Origin: Chloroflexota bacterium | Lineage (GTDB): Bacteria > Chloroflexota > Anaerolineae > B4-G1 > SLSP01 | Reading direction: 5' to 3' | Length of the DNA: 37,228 bases | Assembly: GCA_029555965.1 (NCBI GenBank) | Contig: JAKQHY010000218.1 | Span: 1-37,228, forward strand | Part shown: positions 25,314 to 33,510 of the stretch, in pieces | Layout of the letters: each line of letters starts with the position of its first letter | How positions within the stretch are numbered: the first letter of the stretch is position 1 | Notes under the pieces: generated by a model | The model's database searches: none | What the model was told of the DNA's origin: nothing | What the model saw: only the letters and a program-made list of their open reading frames with translations | Program-made: the position numbers and the translations under genes

Positions 25314-26132
25314 TTAGGTCACGTCATACGTCAGCATGATGAGCCGCTCAAATAATCCACCCGGAAGCAGGCGTTTCAGCAATACGGCGAACTGTTGGAT
25401 AAAAGGCCCGACAAGGTAGCGAACTTTCGGGCGCGGCGTTGCTACGATCCGCCGCACGACGCGGGCGACGGCTTCCGGTGGCGCGCCGGTGAGATCGCTT
25501 GCCTCGACTTGCGCTACCAGACGCTGGTAGACTTCACGATAAGCGGGGTTTTCAAGCGCGCCGCGCGCTTTGCGCCGGCTCACGCTGAACTCCGTGCGTA
25601 CGTCTCCCGGCTCCACCAGCACCACGTGCAGGCCAAAGCGTTTGACCTCCATGCGCATCGCTTCACTCATTCCTTCGAGCGCGTACTTGGTGGCGCTGTA
25701 CAATCCCCGATAGGGTAGGGCGATTTGTCCGCCTATGGAACTAATGTTAATGATGAGGCCGCTTCTTTGCGCCCGCATGGAGGGCAGCACAGCGTGACAT
25801 ACCCGCATCACGCCAAAGAAGTTGGTCTCGAATATGGCTTGCGCTTCTGCAATGGCGGTATCTTCGACCGCGCCGGTGCAGCCGAAACCGGCGTTATTCA
25901 CCACCACGTCAATGCGCCCCTCACGATCCAGAATGGTCTTGACCGCTGCCTGAACTGTCGCTGCGTCGTTCACATCCATGGGAAGCATGGTGAAAGCATC
26001 GGTCACGCCGCGTAGGGTGCGGCTTGTGCCATACACGCGATGACCTTGCTGCGCCAGTTCCAGAGCGCACGCGCGCCCGATCCCCGCCGAAGCTCCCGTT
26101 ATCAGAATGACCTTTGGATTTTTCGTTATCAT
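25314..26132 (-). CDS. Short-chain dehydrogenase/reductase
   Basis: A 272-aa classical SDR: ILITGASAGIG, VNNAGFG, the catalytic Ser in NISSIGG and YSATKYA with the YxxxK pair. The C-terminal half carries VLVEPGDVRTEF, and a hydrophobic tail similar in placement to the SDR at 17541. The two are paralogues by overall pattern. The ATG at 26132 follows AAAGGTGAG; an in-frame ATG 15 bp upstream would place the ribosome site inside the gene. It stands alone between repeat-rich gaps and has no evident operon partner. The substrate is unknown. Confidence 0.9.
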   Translation of the reverse strand: MITKNPKVILITGASAGIGRACALELAQQGHRVYGTSRTLRGVTDAFTMLPMDVNDAATVQAAVKTILDREGRIDVVVNNAGFGCTGAVEDTAIAEAQAIFETNFFGVMRVCHAVLPSMRAQRSGLIINISSIGGQIALPYRGLYSATKYALEGMSEAMRMEVKRFGLHVVLVEPGDVRTEFSVSRRKARGALENPAYREVYQRLVAQVEASDLTGAPPEAVARVVRRIVATPRPKVRYLVGPFIQQFAVLLKRLLPGGLFERLIMLTYDVT

Positions 26133-26189
26133 TGGCTCACCTTTCAAGTATGATCTATGCCCTCAATTGTACCGACTCCCTTGAAAATA

Positions 26190-26374
26190 GCCACAGAGAT
26201 CACAGAGTTCACAGAGAAAACCCTTTGTGTCCTTCGTGTCCTTTGTGGTGAAAATTTTCATCCAACCGCTGGTGAACCGCCGGTTAATGATGAATTCCTC
26301 TGAAAATAGTCCAAAGTCTCAAGTCCAAAGTCCAAAGTCTTGAGAATCCGTTAAATTCCGTTGAATCCGTTGAG
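26190..26374. repeat. Cluster of four short-repeat families in one intergenic gap
   Basis: In order: 9-bp CACAGAGAT-type units with an inverted arm (CTTTGTGTCC-like, about 26191-26250); copy 2 of the TCCAACCGCTG repeat (26255-26310); five 7-bp TCCAAAG/TCTCAAG units (26310-26344); and the right half of the AACGGATT palindrome (26346-26374). No gene is visible. Confidence 0.75.
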
Positions 26375-26406
26375 AAACTTCGACCTGTGCAATTGGGAGA
26401 AATTTA

Positions 26407-26540
26407 TCAGCAGATTAAGTGGAGCTGGAGGATGAGGTTGCGATTGATCAGGCCAAACACACGATTGATGGCAAAGTGACCGCCGACGGCCGCCCATAGA
26501 CTGGCGCGCGCATAATACAGATAACTCAGCCAGGATAGTT
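26407..26540 (-). pseudogene. Possible C-terminal fragment of a lost gene
   Basis: The frame encoding SYLYYARASLWAAVGGHF followed by AINRVFGLINRNLILQ has natural-looking composition and ends in TGA. It has no start of its own: upstream it overlaps, in another frame, the end of the beta-propeller lipoprotein gene. I do not recognise it; it may be a remnant or chance. Confidence 0.25.
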
Positions 26541-26593
26541 TTGAGGTCCGCGCCGATTTTTCTCTTCCTATTCGGCAGATACGTCTACCCGCT

Positions 26594-28255
26594 TCACTCG
26601 CCGAGTTGGATCGTCGCCCAGGTCTCCGGGGCAAATTTGAGCCGCAGCGGGGCGCTCTGCCCCTGCCCGGCGTCGCCTTGCAACAGACTGGTCTTGCGGC
26701 AATCGTCAGCCAGATCGGCCGGCCACCAGGCCGCCTTAAGTTTGGCGGCGCGAGGTGGTAACAGATAGGCCAGCGCCAGCGAAAAAGGCTCGTCCGGTAT
26801 AGCGATCTGGTACTCGACTGCCCCCGTCGTGGTTGCCGTGCCGAGGGTTGCCAGCCAGCGATTTTCTGCCAGGAATGTCTGGCGTTGCTGCTCCGCTGCC
26901 GTGGGGTCTGTGGGCAGTTCGTTGAGCGCCCAGTCGAAGGTTTGCGTCGCTTCCCATTGCGCGGCGTCGCGCTGAAAAATGGCCGTCCCCAGGGAGGCGG
27001 ACGAATGGAGGATGAAGACCTGGTCGCCGCGCGCCAGGCAAACTGCGGACACGACGTCCTGCGGCGCGTCGAAGTTCCCCCGCACTGCCAGGTACAGATA
27101 GTCGTCGCTGCGCAGCAGCCACAGTTCGCCGCCGTCGGTGAATTCCTGACGCAGTGCACCATCCCACTCGCCGGGAGCAAGCCGCCCATCCAGCGCCGGC
27201 GGATCCCCCGGCGGTATGGAGAGGGCGCGGGAGGCGGCGTCCATGCTGAGGGTTGGCAGGAATGCGGTCTCGACCCAGTACAGGTCGGGGAAACGCTTCC
27301 CGGCGCCGCGATTGCTGGCGAAGAACAGGTAGCGGCCGTCTGGCGAGAGGGTGGGGGTGCTTTCCTCAGCAGTTGAATTGATCGGCTGGCCGAGATTTTG
27401 CGGCGCGCCCCATTGTCCCGCGCTATCCCGAAAGGCCACGTACAGGTCGCCGGTTTTGCCGTTGGGCGTCAGATTATCGGGCCGTCCCGCCGAATAGAAG
27501 AGGATAAAGCGCTCATCGGGAGACACAAATGGTTCGACATCTACGATGGCATCGCTATTGACGAGCGCGTCCTGTTTTTCCGGCATCTGGTACGCGCCAT
27601 TGGCGAACGCCGCGCGATATAGTCCCAGGCCGCCCAGGGTGGGATAGTCGGCCACGTAATACAACGCGCCGTCGCGGGTGAGCGTCGGACTCGACTCGTC
27701 CCCTGCCGATTCCAGCGGTAAGACCAGCCGGGTGGGGGGCGACCAATCATCGCCGGCGCGTTCCATAAACCAGAGGCGATAGGGACCGTCCGACGTTGCC
27801 TCCCCCGCCAGCGGGCGTCGAGACGAGAAGAGCAGCTTTTGCCCATCCGCGCTGATGAACGGGTTCACGTCGTCGTACTCGCCGGAAAATGGCGCCGGCT
27901 CAGGCGTCGTCCAGCCCGCCCCGGTCTGCCGGCTGACCATGAGGGTCGCCTTGCCGGACTCCAGGCGGGTGAAGTAGAGTTCCTGCAAGTTGGGGTGTAG
28001 CGCCAGGGAGAGTTCAATCGCTTCGGCAGAGACCGTATCGGCGCGAAACAGAGCCGGCTCAGCGCCCGGCGGCGTCTCGCCCAGGTACGTCGTGGGGATT
28101 GGCGCGGTCGGCGCAGCGGCTTCCGGCGCGACGGTGGGCTTGACCGTCGTTGCCATGGGGACGACGGTTGGCGTCGGGGTCCCGGAGGGTGGGGTGGACG
28201 TACACGCCACCAAACCGGCGACGAACAGCAATATCAGACAACGTTTGTGCATCAT
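26594..28255 (-). CDS. Beta-propeller (PD40/TolB-like) lipoprotein with C-terminal CBM9-like domain
   Basis: A 553-aa protein with a lipoprotein signal (LVACTS) and a Thr/Pro-rich linker. WD40-like PD40 repeats fill about residues 60-330, seen as FISADGQKLLFSSRR, FVSPDERFILFYSAGR and LSPDGRYLFFASNRG. The C-terminal part (LDGRLAPGEWDGA, YLYLAVRGNFD) looks like a CBM9/DUF1083-type domain. It should lie outside the membrane and may bind a glycan or act as a scaffold; enzymatic activity is not indicated. It follows phoU on the same strand, beyond a large palindrome, so it is probably a separate unit. Confidence 0.82.
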   Translation of the reverse strand: MMHKRCLILLFVAGLVACTSTPPSGTPTPTVVPMATTVKPTVAPEAAAPTAPIPTTYLGETPPGAEPALFRADTVSAEAIELSLALHPNLQELYFTRLESGKATLMVSRQTGAGWTTPEPAPFSGEYDDVNPFISADGQKLLFSSRRPLAGEATSDGPYRLWFMERAGDDWSPPTRLVLPLESAGDESSPTLTRDGALYYVADYPTLGGLGLYRAAFANGAYQMPEKQDALVNSDAIVDVEPFVSPDERFILFYSAGRPDNLTPNGKTGDLYVAFRDSAGQWGAPQNLGQPINSTAEESTPTLSPDGRYLFFASNRGAGKRFPDLYWVETAFLPTLSMDAASRALSIPPGDPPALDGRLAPGEWDGALRQEFTDGGELWLLRSDDYLYLAVRGNFDAPQDVVSAVCLARGDQVFILHSSASLGTAIFQRDAAQWEATQTFDWALNELPTDPTAAEQQRQTFLAENRWLATLGTATTTGAVEYQIAIPDEPFSLALAYLLPPRAAKLKAAWWPADLADDCRKTSLLQGDAGQGQSAPLRLKFAPETWATIQLGE

Positions 28256-28270
28256 GGGTTGGCCTCGCTT

Positions 28271-28357
28271 TGAAAGATAGTCAGGCTCGTAGTAGACGCT
28301 CTATCGCCCATACGTGTGGCGCTGAAGCGTCTACTATGCACTCGCCTGTATCTTTCA
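28271..28357. repeat. 87-bp cruciform between phoU and the propeller lipoprotein
   Basis: Outer arms TGAAAGATA (28271-28279) and TATCTTTCA (28349-28357) and inner arms GTAGTAGACGCT and AGCGTCTACTA form a nested, imperfect inverted repeat. It could end the phoU transcript, but no T-run is present. Confidence 0.65.
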
Positions 28358-28430
28358 GCATAGGGCAAAACCAGGCCGGAGGCACTAGGCAGTTGGGGAG
28401 TTTTGCTCACCGATATGCAGGGGCGCGCGT

Positions 28431-29126
28431 TCACCCTTGTGGCGTGAACGCCTGCGGCGTCATCTTGCCATTGAACTCCAGCAACTCACCGGTGACGGTG
28501 AAGAGAATGCGCTCGCAGATGTTGGAAACGCGGTCGGCGGCGCGTTCGAGGTTGTGCGCGGCCCACAACAGGTAGTTGGCCTGCTCCAGGCACGTCGGAT
28601 CGGCCAGGATGTAGGTGATCAACTCCCGGTAGACCTGGTTGTACAGGGCGTCCACCTCGTCGTCCAGCGCGGGGAGGGCGCGCGCGGTGTCCACGTCCCG
28701 GCGCACAAAGGCATCCAGGGATCGCCGCAGCATCGCCAACGCTTTCTCCGCCATCAAGGGGATGTCAATCAGCGGCTTGAGCAGCGGCCCTTCTCCGATC
28801 AGCAGGTTGATTTTGGCGATCCCTTTGGCATAGTCGCCGATGCGCTCCAACTCCGTGGCGATTTCCAAGATGGCGGCCAGCTCCCGCAAGTCGCGCGCCA
28901 CCGGCTGCTGCAAGGCGATCAACGTCAGCGTCGCTTCTTCGATTGCGTAGCGCCGCGCGTTGATGTCCGCATCGTGTTCAATCAGCCAGCGGGACTTGTC
29001 GAGGTCCCGGCGCTTGAGCGCTTCGACGGACAGCAGCAGCGCCTCTTCGACCATGCTGCCCAACAATAACACCTGATCCTCCAGGTGATGCAATTCACGT
29101 TCAAATGTCTCGCGTGGTTTAGTCAT
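28431..29126 (-). CDS. phoU: PhoU, phosphate-uptake regulator
   Basis: A 231-aa all-helical protein with the two repeated PhoU domains. The metal-binding E/DxxxD motifs are visible as ELERIGDYAKG and NLERAADRVSN, and the N-terminus FERELHHLEDQVLLLGSMVE is typical. PhoU restrains the Pst transporter and the PhoR kinase when phosphate is plentiful. It is the last gene of the pst cluster, 132 bp after arsC. That gap holds CGCAAAG-type short repeats and a partial TCCAACCGCTG repeat, so cotranscription is likely but not certain. Confidence 0.95.
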   Translation of the reverse strand: MTKPRETFERELHHLEDQVLLLGSMVEEALLLSVEALKRRDLDKSRWLIEHDADINARRYAIEEATLTLIALQQPVARDLRELAAILEIATELERIGDYAKGIAKINLLIGEGPLLKPLIDIPLMAEKALAMLRRSLDAFVRRDVDTARALPALDDEVDALYNQVYRELITYILADPTCLEQANYLLWAAHNLERAADRVSNICERILFTVTGELLEFNGKMTPQAFTPQG

Positions 29127-29159
29127 AAAACCATTCTCCCCTAAAAATACAAGACTGTT

Positions 29160-29256
29160 TCACGCAAAGGCGCAAAGACGCAAAGAAAAAAAGTTTGGCG
29201 GGCTTGGCGCCTTGGCGTGAGCCGTTCATTCCACCGCTGGTGAACCCCGGTTAATG
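29160..29256. repeat. CGCAAAG short-repeat palindrome and partial TCCAACCGCTG repeat
   Basis: CACGCAAAGGCGCAAAGACG units face an inverted GGCGCCTTGGCGTGA arm, followed by CCACCGCTGGTGAACC and GGTTAATG, the third and shorter copy of the dispersed repeat. It fills the arsC-phoU gap. Confidence 0.7.
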
Positions 29257-29258
29257 TT

Positions 29259-29714
29259 TCACGCCTGGAATGTCAATTCAGCGACCGGCTGGGGCGTCCA
29301 GCGCGTGAGATACGGCAACACTTGCTCCCGGATCGCATCCCGTACCTGACGAAAGATTTGCATCCTGGCTGCGTCGCCGCCCTCGGCGGCCGCCGGGTCG
29401 GGGAAGCCGAGGTGAACCCGTTGACCCTGGCCTAACCACGTCGGGCAAGGCTGCGCGGCGTGGTCGCAGACCGTCACCACCAGGTCGAAATCCAACCCCA
29501 CAAAGCCGTCCAGGGATTTGCTCCATTGCTCGGAAGCGTCAATGCCCAGTTCGGCCAACGCCTGCACCGCCAGCGGGTGAACGTGGCCGGCCGGCTTTGT
29601 GCCGGCAGAAAAGGCCGCCCAAACCTCCCCCAGGAAGTGGTTCACCAGCGCCTCCGCCATCTGGCTCCGCGCTGAATTGCCCGTACAGAGAAAGAGAACC
29701 CGTTTTTTGTGCAT
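29259..29714 (-). CDS. arsC: Arsenate reductase, LMW-phosphatase/thioredoxin type
   Basis: A 151-aa protein. The P-loop CTGNSARS (Cys10-Ser17) is the CX5R site. Cys83 and Cys90 in VTVCDHAAQPCP are the relay cysteines, and DP at 106-107 gives the general acid. This is the complete set for thioredoxin-coupled ArsC, which reduces As(V) to As(III). The ATG at 29714 follows AAGGAG; upstream in-frame Met codons lie in repeat DNA. It sits between pstB and phoU, not beside an arsenite pump, so it may protect against arsenate taken up by Pst. Confidence 0.93.
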   Translation of the reverse strand: MHKKRVLFLCTGNSARSQMAEALVNHFLGEVWAAFSAGTKPAGHVHPLAVQALAELGIDASEQWSKSLDGFVGLDFDLVVTVCDHAAQPCPTWLGQGQRVHLGFPDPAAAEGGDAARMQIFRQVRDAIREQVLPYLTRWTPQPVAELTFQA

Positions 29715-29730
29715 CGTTGTGCTCCTTGTG

Positions 29731-29815
29731 GGGAAATGGGAAATGGGAAATGAGTAATGGGAAATGGGAAATGAGTCCAATGGTTTATTACTCGTTACTC
29801 ATTACTCATTACTTT
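29731..29815. repeat. Heptanucleotide repeat palindrome between pstB and arsC
   Basis: Units AATGGGA and AATGAGT on the left arm face ATTACTC-type units on the right arm, with a short loop. The array ends at the pstB stop codon and begins just upstream of the arsC ribosome site. Confidence 0.85.
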
Positions 29816-30583
29816 TTACCCGAACCGTCCCGTAATATAATCTTCCGTCCGCTTGTCTTCCGGATTGGTGAAGATTTTCTTGGTCTTGTCGAATTCCACC
29901 AGGATGCCGGTGCGGCTTTCGTCGGTGTAGAAGAAGGCGGTGTAGTCCGAGACGCGCGCGGCCTGCTGCATGTTGTGCGTCACGATGACGATGGTGTATT
30001 TCTGGCGCAGCTCGCGGATCAAGTCTTCGATGCGCAGCGTGGCGATGGGGTCGAGGGCGGAGGCCGGCTCGTCCATCAAGATGACTTCCGGCGCGACGGC
30101 CAGGGCGCGCGCGATGCACAACCGCTGCTGCTGCCCGCCGGACAGCGCCATGCCGGACTTGCCCAGGTCGTCCTTCACCTCGTCCCACAACGCCGCATCG
30201 CGCAGACTGCGCTCCACGATCTCGCCGAGTTTCGCCTTGTCGCGCAGGCCATTCATCCGGGGGCCGTAAGCCACGTTGTCGAAAATGGATTTGGGGAAGG
30301 GGTTGGGGCGCTGAAACACCATCCCCACCTGCCGCCGCAAGGCTACCACGTCCATGTCGAAAATGTTGGCGCCATCCAGCCACACTTTCCCCTCAGTGCG
30401 CACCGCCGGGATGAGATCGTTCATCCGATTGAACGTGCGCAGGAAGGTGCTTTTGCCGCACCCCGACGGCCCAATGATCGCCGTCACCTGCCGCGCCGGA
30501 ATCTCGACGGCGATCCGGTCCAATGCCTTAAACTGGCCGTAATAGAGACTGAAATCTTGCACTGCTAACATCGTTGCGGTCAT
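29816..30583 (-). CDS. pstB: PstB, phosphate ABC transporter ATPase
   Basis: A 255-aa ATPase. Walker [10 protein letters not shown] (38-46), the FNRMNDLIP segment, [18 protein letters not shown], signature [16 protein letters not shown], Walker [13 protein letters not shown] and H-loop [18 protein letters not shown] are all PstB hallmarks. It powers phosphate import through PstC-PstA. The start at 30583 has AAGG and GAGG upstream; a second Met four codons later is an alternative. It is 117 bp downstream of pstA, a gap with GATAGTCG-type short repeats. Confidence 0.96.
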   Translation of the reverse strand: MTATMLAVQDFSLYYGQFKALDRIAVEIPARQVTAIIGPSGCGKSTFLRTFNRMNDLIPAVRTEGKVWLDGANIFDMDVVALRRQVGMVFQRPNPFPKSIFDNVAYGPRMNGLRDKAKLGEIVERSLRDAALWDEVKDDLGKSGMALSGGQQQRLCIARALAVAPEVILMDEPASALDPIATLRIEDLIRELRQKYTIVIVTHNMQQAARVSDYTAFFYTDESRTGILVEFDKTKKIFTNPEDKRTEDYITGRFG

Positions 30584-30700
30584 ACCTTATATTACCTCAA
30601 TGGCTTTGAAAATAGTCTGATAGTCGTCAGTCTGGTGGTCGGATAGTCAAAGTCTTAGCGTCCTGGCGCCTTTGCGTGAAATCTTCTCTCTGCTGTAATG

Positions 30701-32482
30701 TTAGCTTTTGCCCTGCATCCGGCGGGTGAGGCGGTTGGAGAGGGCGTTGATCGTCAGATTGATCCCGACGATCGTCACGACCAGCACCATCGCCGTGCCC
30801 ATCGCGGGGGCGGGCGCGTTGGCGTCCATCAACAGGGAGTACAGGTGCAGCACCATCGTCCGCCCCTGATCCATCACGGATTCTGGCAGGTGGATGCTGC
30901 CGCCCAACGTCACGTAGAACACCGCCGTCTCGCTGACAATGCGCCCCACGCTCAGGATGACGCCGGTGACGATGCCGGGCATGGCGGTGGGGAGCACTAC
31001 CTGCCAGTTTGTCTGCCACTTCGTCGCGCCGAGCGCCAGGCTGCCCTCGCGGTAGGCGCGCGGCACGGTGAGCAGCGCCTCTTCGGTGGTGCGGATGATG
31101 ACCGGCAGGATCAGGCAGGCACCCGCCAGCGCGCCGGAGAGCATCGAGAGGCCCAGGCGCATGACGGTGACGAACAGGGCGAAGCCGAACAGCCCGAAGA
31201 TGATCGAGGGCACCCCGGCCAGCGTCTCCACCGCAAAGCGGATGATTTCTACGACTTTTTTCAGCCCCGCGCTCTGGCTGCCCATCTCCCCAGCGTATTC
31301 TACCAGGTAGATCGCTGCGCCCACGCCCAACGGCGTCGCAATTGCCAGCGTCAGGAGGACCATGTAGAAGGTGGTGATGATCGTGGTCGAAATGCCGCCC
31401 TTGCCGCCCATGCCCGGCAGCGGTTTGGCGGTCAGGAAGCGGACGACGGCTTTCAGGCTGGCCCAAAATCCCTGCGCCCACATCGGCCCATCGCCGGTCG
31501 CCAGCCCCCGCTGCATCAGGCGGTCTTTGCTCATCACCCACGCCTCGAAACTCTCCGAGGTGCCGGAACCACTCTCACGCCCCACCACCACGATGGGCAA
31601 ATCCGGCCCGCCCACATTGGCCCAGTTGGCGATGTAGCCGTTGTAGATGTCGCGCAATTGATTGTACGTCAGCCCGGATACGGGTAAAGCGCCATTTACG
31701 ACGACGGCGATGCCATCGTAGCCAATGGCAAACGCTCGCAAATCCTGGTAGCGACGCAGCTCGACTTCTTTGAGGTCGCGGGAACTCATCCCAATGTCCA
31801 CACTGCCTTTGCCGACGGCCTTGATGCCCGCGGTTGAATCCCCGCCTTCGACCGTCACCGGCAGGCCCGGGTAATACTGGGCGAAGGCCGTCGCCAGTTG
31901 CTCGGCCAACGGCTCGACGGTGGTGGAGCCGGCCATTTTCAGCTCCCCGCTCAGCGTGGTGGCTGGCGGTTGATATTCCGGGGCGTTTGCCAAAGCCACG
32001 TAACCGGCTTCGGCCACGAGACGTTGTCCATCAGCGCTTCGCACGAAGTCGAGCCACGCCTGCGTTGCCGGAGTTGGTTCGCCCAGCGTGACCATGTACA
32101 GCGTGCGGCGCAGGGGATACGTGTCCGCCGTGACGTGGGCGACGGTCGGCGCGACGGCGTTGAGCGCCACCGGGCGCGTCGTCTCGTCCAGGTAGGCCAG
32201 CGACAGATACCCGATCGCGCCGGGCGTTTCCGCCACCTTTTCCCGCAAGGCTTCGTTGGAGTCCGCCAGGGTGACGGCCTCCAGTACGTTCTCCGGGCCG
32301 ACGAAGAATTGGACGCTCTGGAACAACAAGTAGCCGATGACAAAGAACAGGACGACAATCACGACGCCCCCGGTCAGCCACAGTCCGCCAAAGGCCAGCC
32401 GTTCGACCCAATGGCGCTGCCGCAACTGCGTATCCACGGCCACCCGCGCTTTTTGCACTACCGCTTCGTTTGCCATCGCCAT
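30701..32482 (-). CDS. pstA: PstA permease with an inserted, circularly permuted phosphate-binding domain
   Basis: A 593-aa protein, about twice the usual 280-300. Residues 33-58 form TM1. Residues about 62-165 match the C-terminal part of PstS (IGYLSLAYLD, YPLRRTLYMVTLGEPT, WLDFVRSADGQ). Residues about 178-325 match the N-terminal part (MAGSTTVEPLAEQLA, GGDSTAGIKAVGKG, SSRDLK, GRESGSGTSESF). The order is reversed relative to the PstS at 33508-34431. From about 340 on it is a PstA permease with the EGSLALGATKWQ coupling loop. The insert would lie outside the membrane between TM1 and TM2. AAAGGAG precedes the start, which is 1 bp after pstC. Confidence 0.93.
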   Translation of the reverse strand: MAMANEAVVQKARVAVDTQLRQRHWVERLAFGGLWLTGGVVIVVLFFVIGYLLFQSVQFFVGPENVLEAVTLADSNEALREKVAETPGAIGYLSLAYLDETTRPVALNAVAPTVAHVTADTYPLRRTLYMVTLGEPTPATQAWLDFVRSADGQRLVAEAGYVALANAPEYQPPATTLSGELKMAGSTTVEPLAEQLATAFAQYYPGLPVTVEGGDSTAGIKAVGKGSVDIGMSSRDLKEVELRRYQDLRAFAIGYDGIAVVVNGALPVSGLTYNQLRDIYNGYIANWANVGGPDLPIVVVGRESGSGTSESFEAWVMSKDRLMQRGLATGDGPMWAQGFWASLKAVVRFLTAKPLPGMGGKGGISTTIITTFYMVLLTLAIATPLGVGAAIYLVEYAGEMGSQSAGLKKVVEIIRFAVETLAGVPSIIFGLFGFALFVTVMRLGLSMLSGALAGACLILPVIIRTTEEALLTVPRAYREGSLALGATKWQTNWQVVLPTAMPGIVTGVILSVGRIVSETAVFYVTLGGSIHLPESVMDQGRTMVLHLYSLLMDANAPAPAMGTAMVLVVTIVGINLTINALSNRLTRRMQGKS

Positions 32483-32483
32483 C

Positions 32484-33398
32484 CTACGCTCCTTTCCGCG
32501 CCCATTGTCGGACGATGATCCGCGCCAGACTGTTCACCACCATAATCATCACGAACAGCACGACGCCGGTGGCAAACAGCGCGCTGCGGTGCGTCCCGGC
32601 GGCGTAATTCAAGCCCATCACGATGTTGCCGGTGAGCGTGCGCCCCCGCGCCAGGAACAACGTCAGCGGATTGGCCGTCAACGGCACGGGGAACTCGGTG
32701 GAGTTGCCGATGACCATCACCATCGCCATCGTCTCACCCAACGCGCGCCCGATCCCCAGGATGACGGCAGCGACGATGCCGGAACGCGCCGCCGGAATGA
32801 TCACGTTGACAATGGTCTGCCAGCGGGTGGTGCCCAACGCCAGCGAGCCTTCGCGATAAGCGGGCGGCACCGCCCGGATCGCATCTTCGGCGATGTTGAT
32901 GATGGTGGGCAGGATCATCACCGCCAGCACGATGGCCGAAGCCAGGAACCCGAAGCCCTGATTGCCCGGCACTTTGAACAGGTCGCGGAGCAGCGGCGCC
33001 AGCCAGACCATCCCCACCAGCCCGTAGACCACCGACGGAATCCCGGCCAGCAGTTCCACCGCCGGCCGCACGATCTTGTGGATGGCGTCCGGCGCGATTT
33101 CGGCCAGGAACACCGCGCAGCCCACGCCCAACGGCGCGCCGAGGCCGATCGCGCCCAGGGTTACAATGACCGATGCGTAGATCATCCCGCCGATGCCGTA
33201 CTCACTGTTTGCCGGGTCGTCCGGCAGCGGATGCCACACCGGATTAAAAATAAAGCCTATGAGGCCAATTTCCCGAAACGCCGGCAGCGCCTCCATAAAA
33301 GTGAACACCGCGATCAGCAGCACAATGACCACCGACGCCCCCGCCATCCCCAGCAACAAATACCGAATCGTCCGATCTACCGCGTAAGTCAGTTTCAT
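32484..33398 (-). CDS. pstC: PstC, phosphate ABC transporter permease
   Basis: A 304-aa permease with six predicted membrane helices. The family features ELLAGIPSVVYGLVGM and the ATPase-coupling loop REGSLALGTTRWQTI are visible, as is IGRALGETMA. It forms the membrane channel with PstA. Length is normal, so the unusual domain occurs only in its partner. GAGG precedes the ATG. It starts 109 bp after pstS, across a heptanucleotide repeat palindrome, and ends 1 bp before pstA, implying translational coupling with pstA. Confidence 0.96.
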   Translation of the reverse strand: MKLTYAVDRTIRYLLLGMAGASVVIVLLIAVFTFMEALPAFREIGLIGFIFNPVWHPLPDDPANSEYGIGGMIYASVIVTLGAIGLGAPLGVGCAVFLAEIAPDAIHKIVRPAVELLAGIPSVVYGLVGMVWLAPLLRDLFKVPGNQGFGFLASAIVLAVMILPTIINIAEDAIRAVPPAYREGSLALGTTRWQTIVNVIIPAARSGIVAAVILGIGRALGETMAMVMVIGNSTEFPVPLTANPLTLFLARGRTLTGNIVMGLNYAAGTHRSALFATGVVLFVMIMVVNSLARIIVRQWARKGA

Positions 33399-33410
33399 AA
33401 TGCCTCGCTT

Positions 33411-33510
33411 GCGAGTGAGGAGTTGCGAGTGAGGAGTGAGGAGTTAGGAAATCCATATACCTTGCCTGACTCCTAACTCCTAGCTCCTAATTCCTAATTC
33501 CTAACTCCTA
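33411..33510. repeat. Heptanucleotide repeat palindrome between pstS and pstC
   Basis: GAGTGAG/GAGTTGC-type 7-bp units (33411-33450) face CTAACTC/CTAATTC units (33465-33510). The spacer fills the pstS-pstC gap. A hairpin here could lower pstC-pstB mRNA relative to pstS. Confidence 0.85.

Noticed and set aside
26407..27189. 260-codon minus-strand ORF across the end of the propeller lipoprotein
   Set aside because: Most of it is a shadow of the lipoprotein gene; only the last part beyond 26594 is unique and is noted as a doubtful fragment.
32337..33476. 379-codon plus-strand ORF opposite pstC
   Set aside because: Antisense to an unmistakable permease gene; composition is rich in His, Gln and Arg as expected from a shadow frame.
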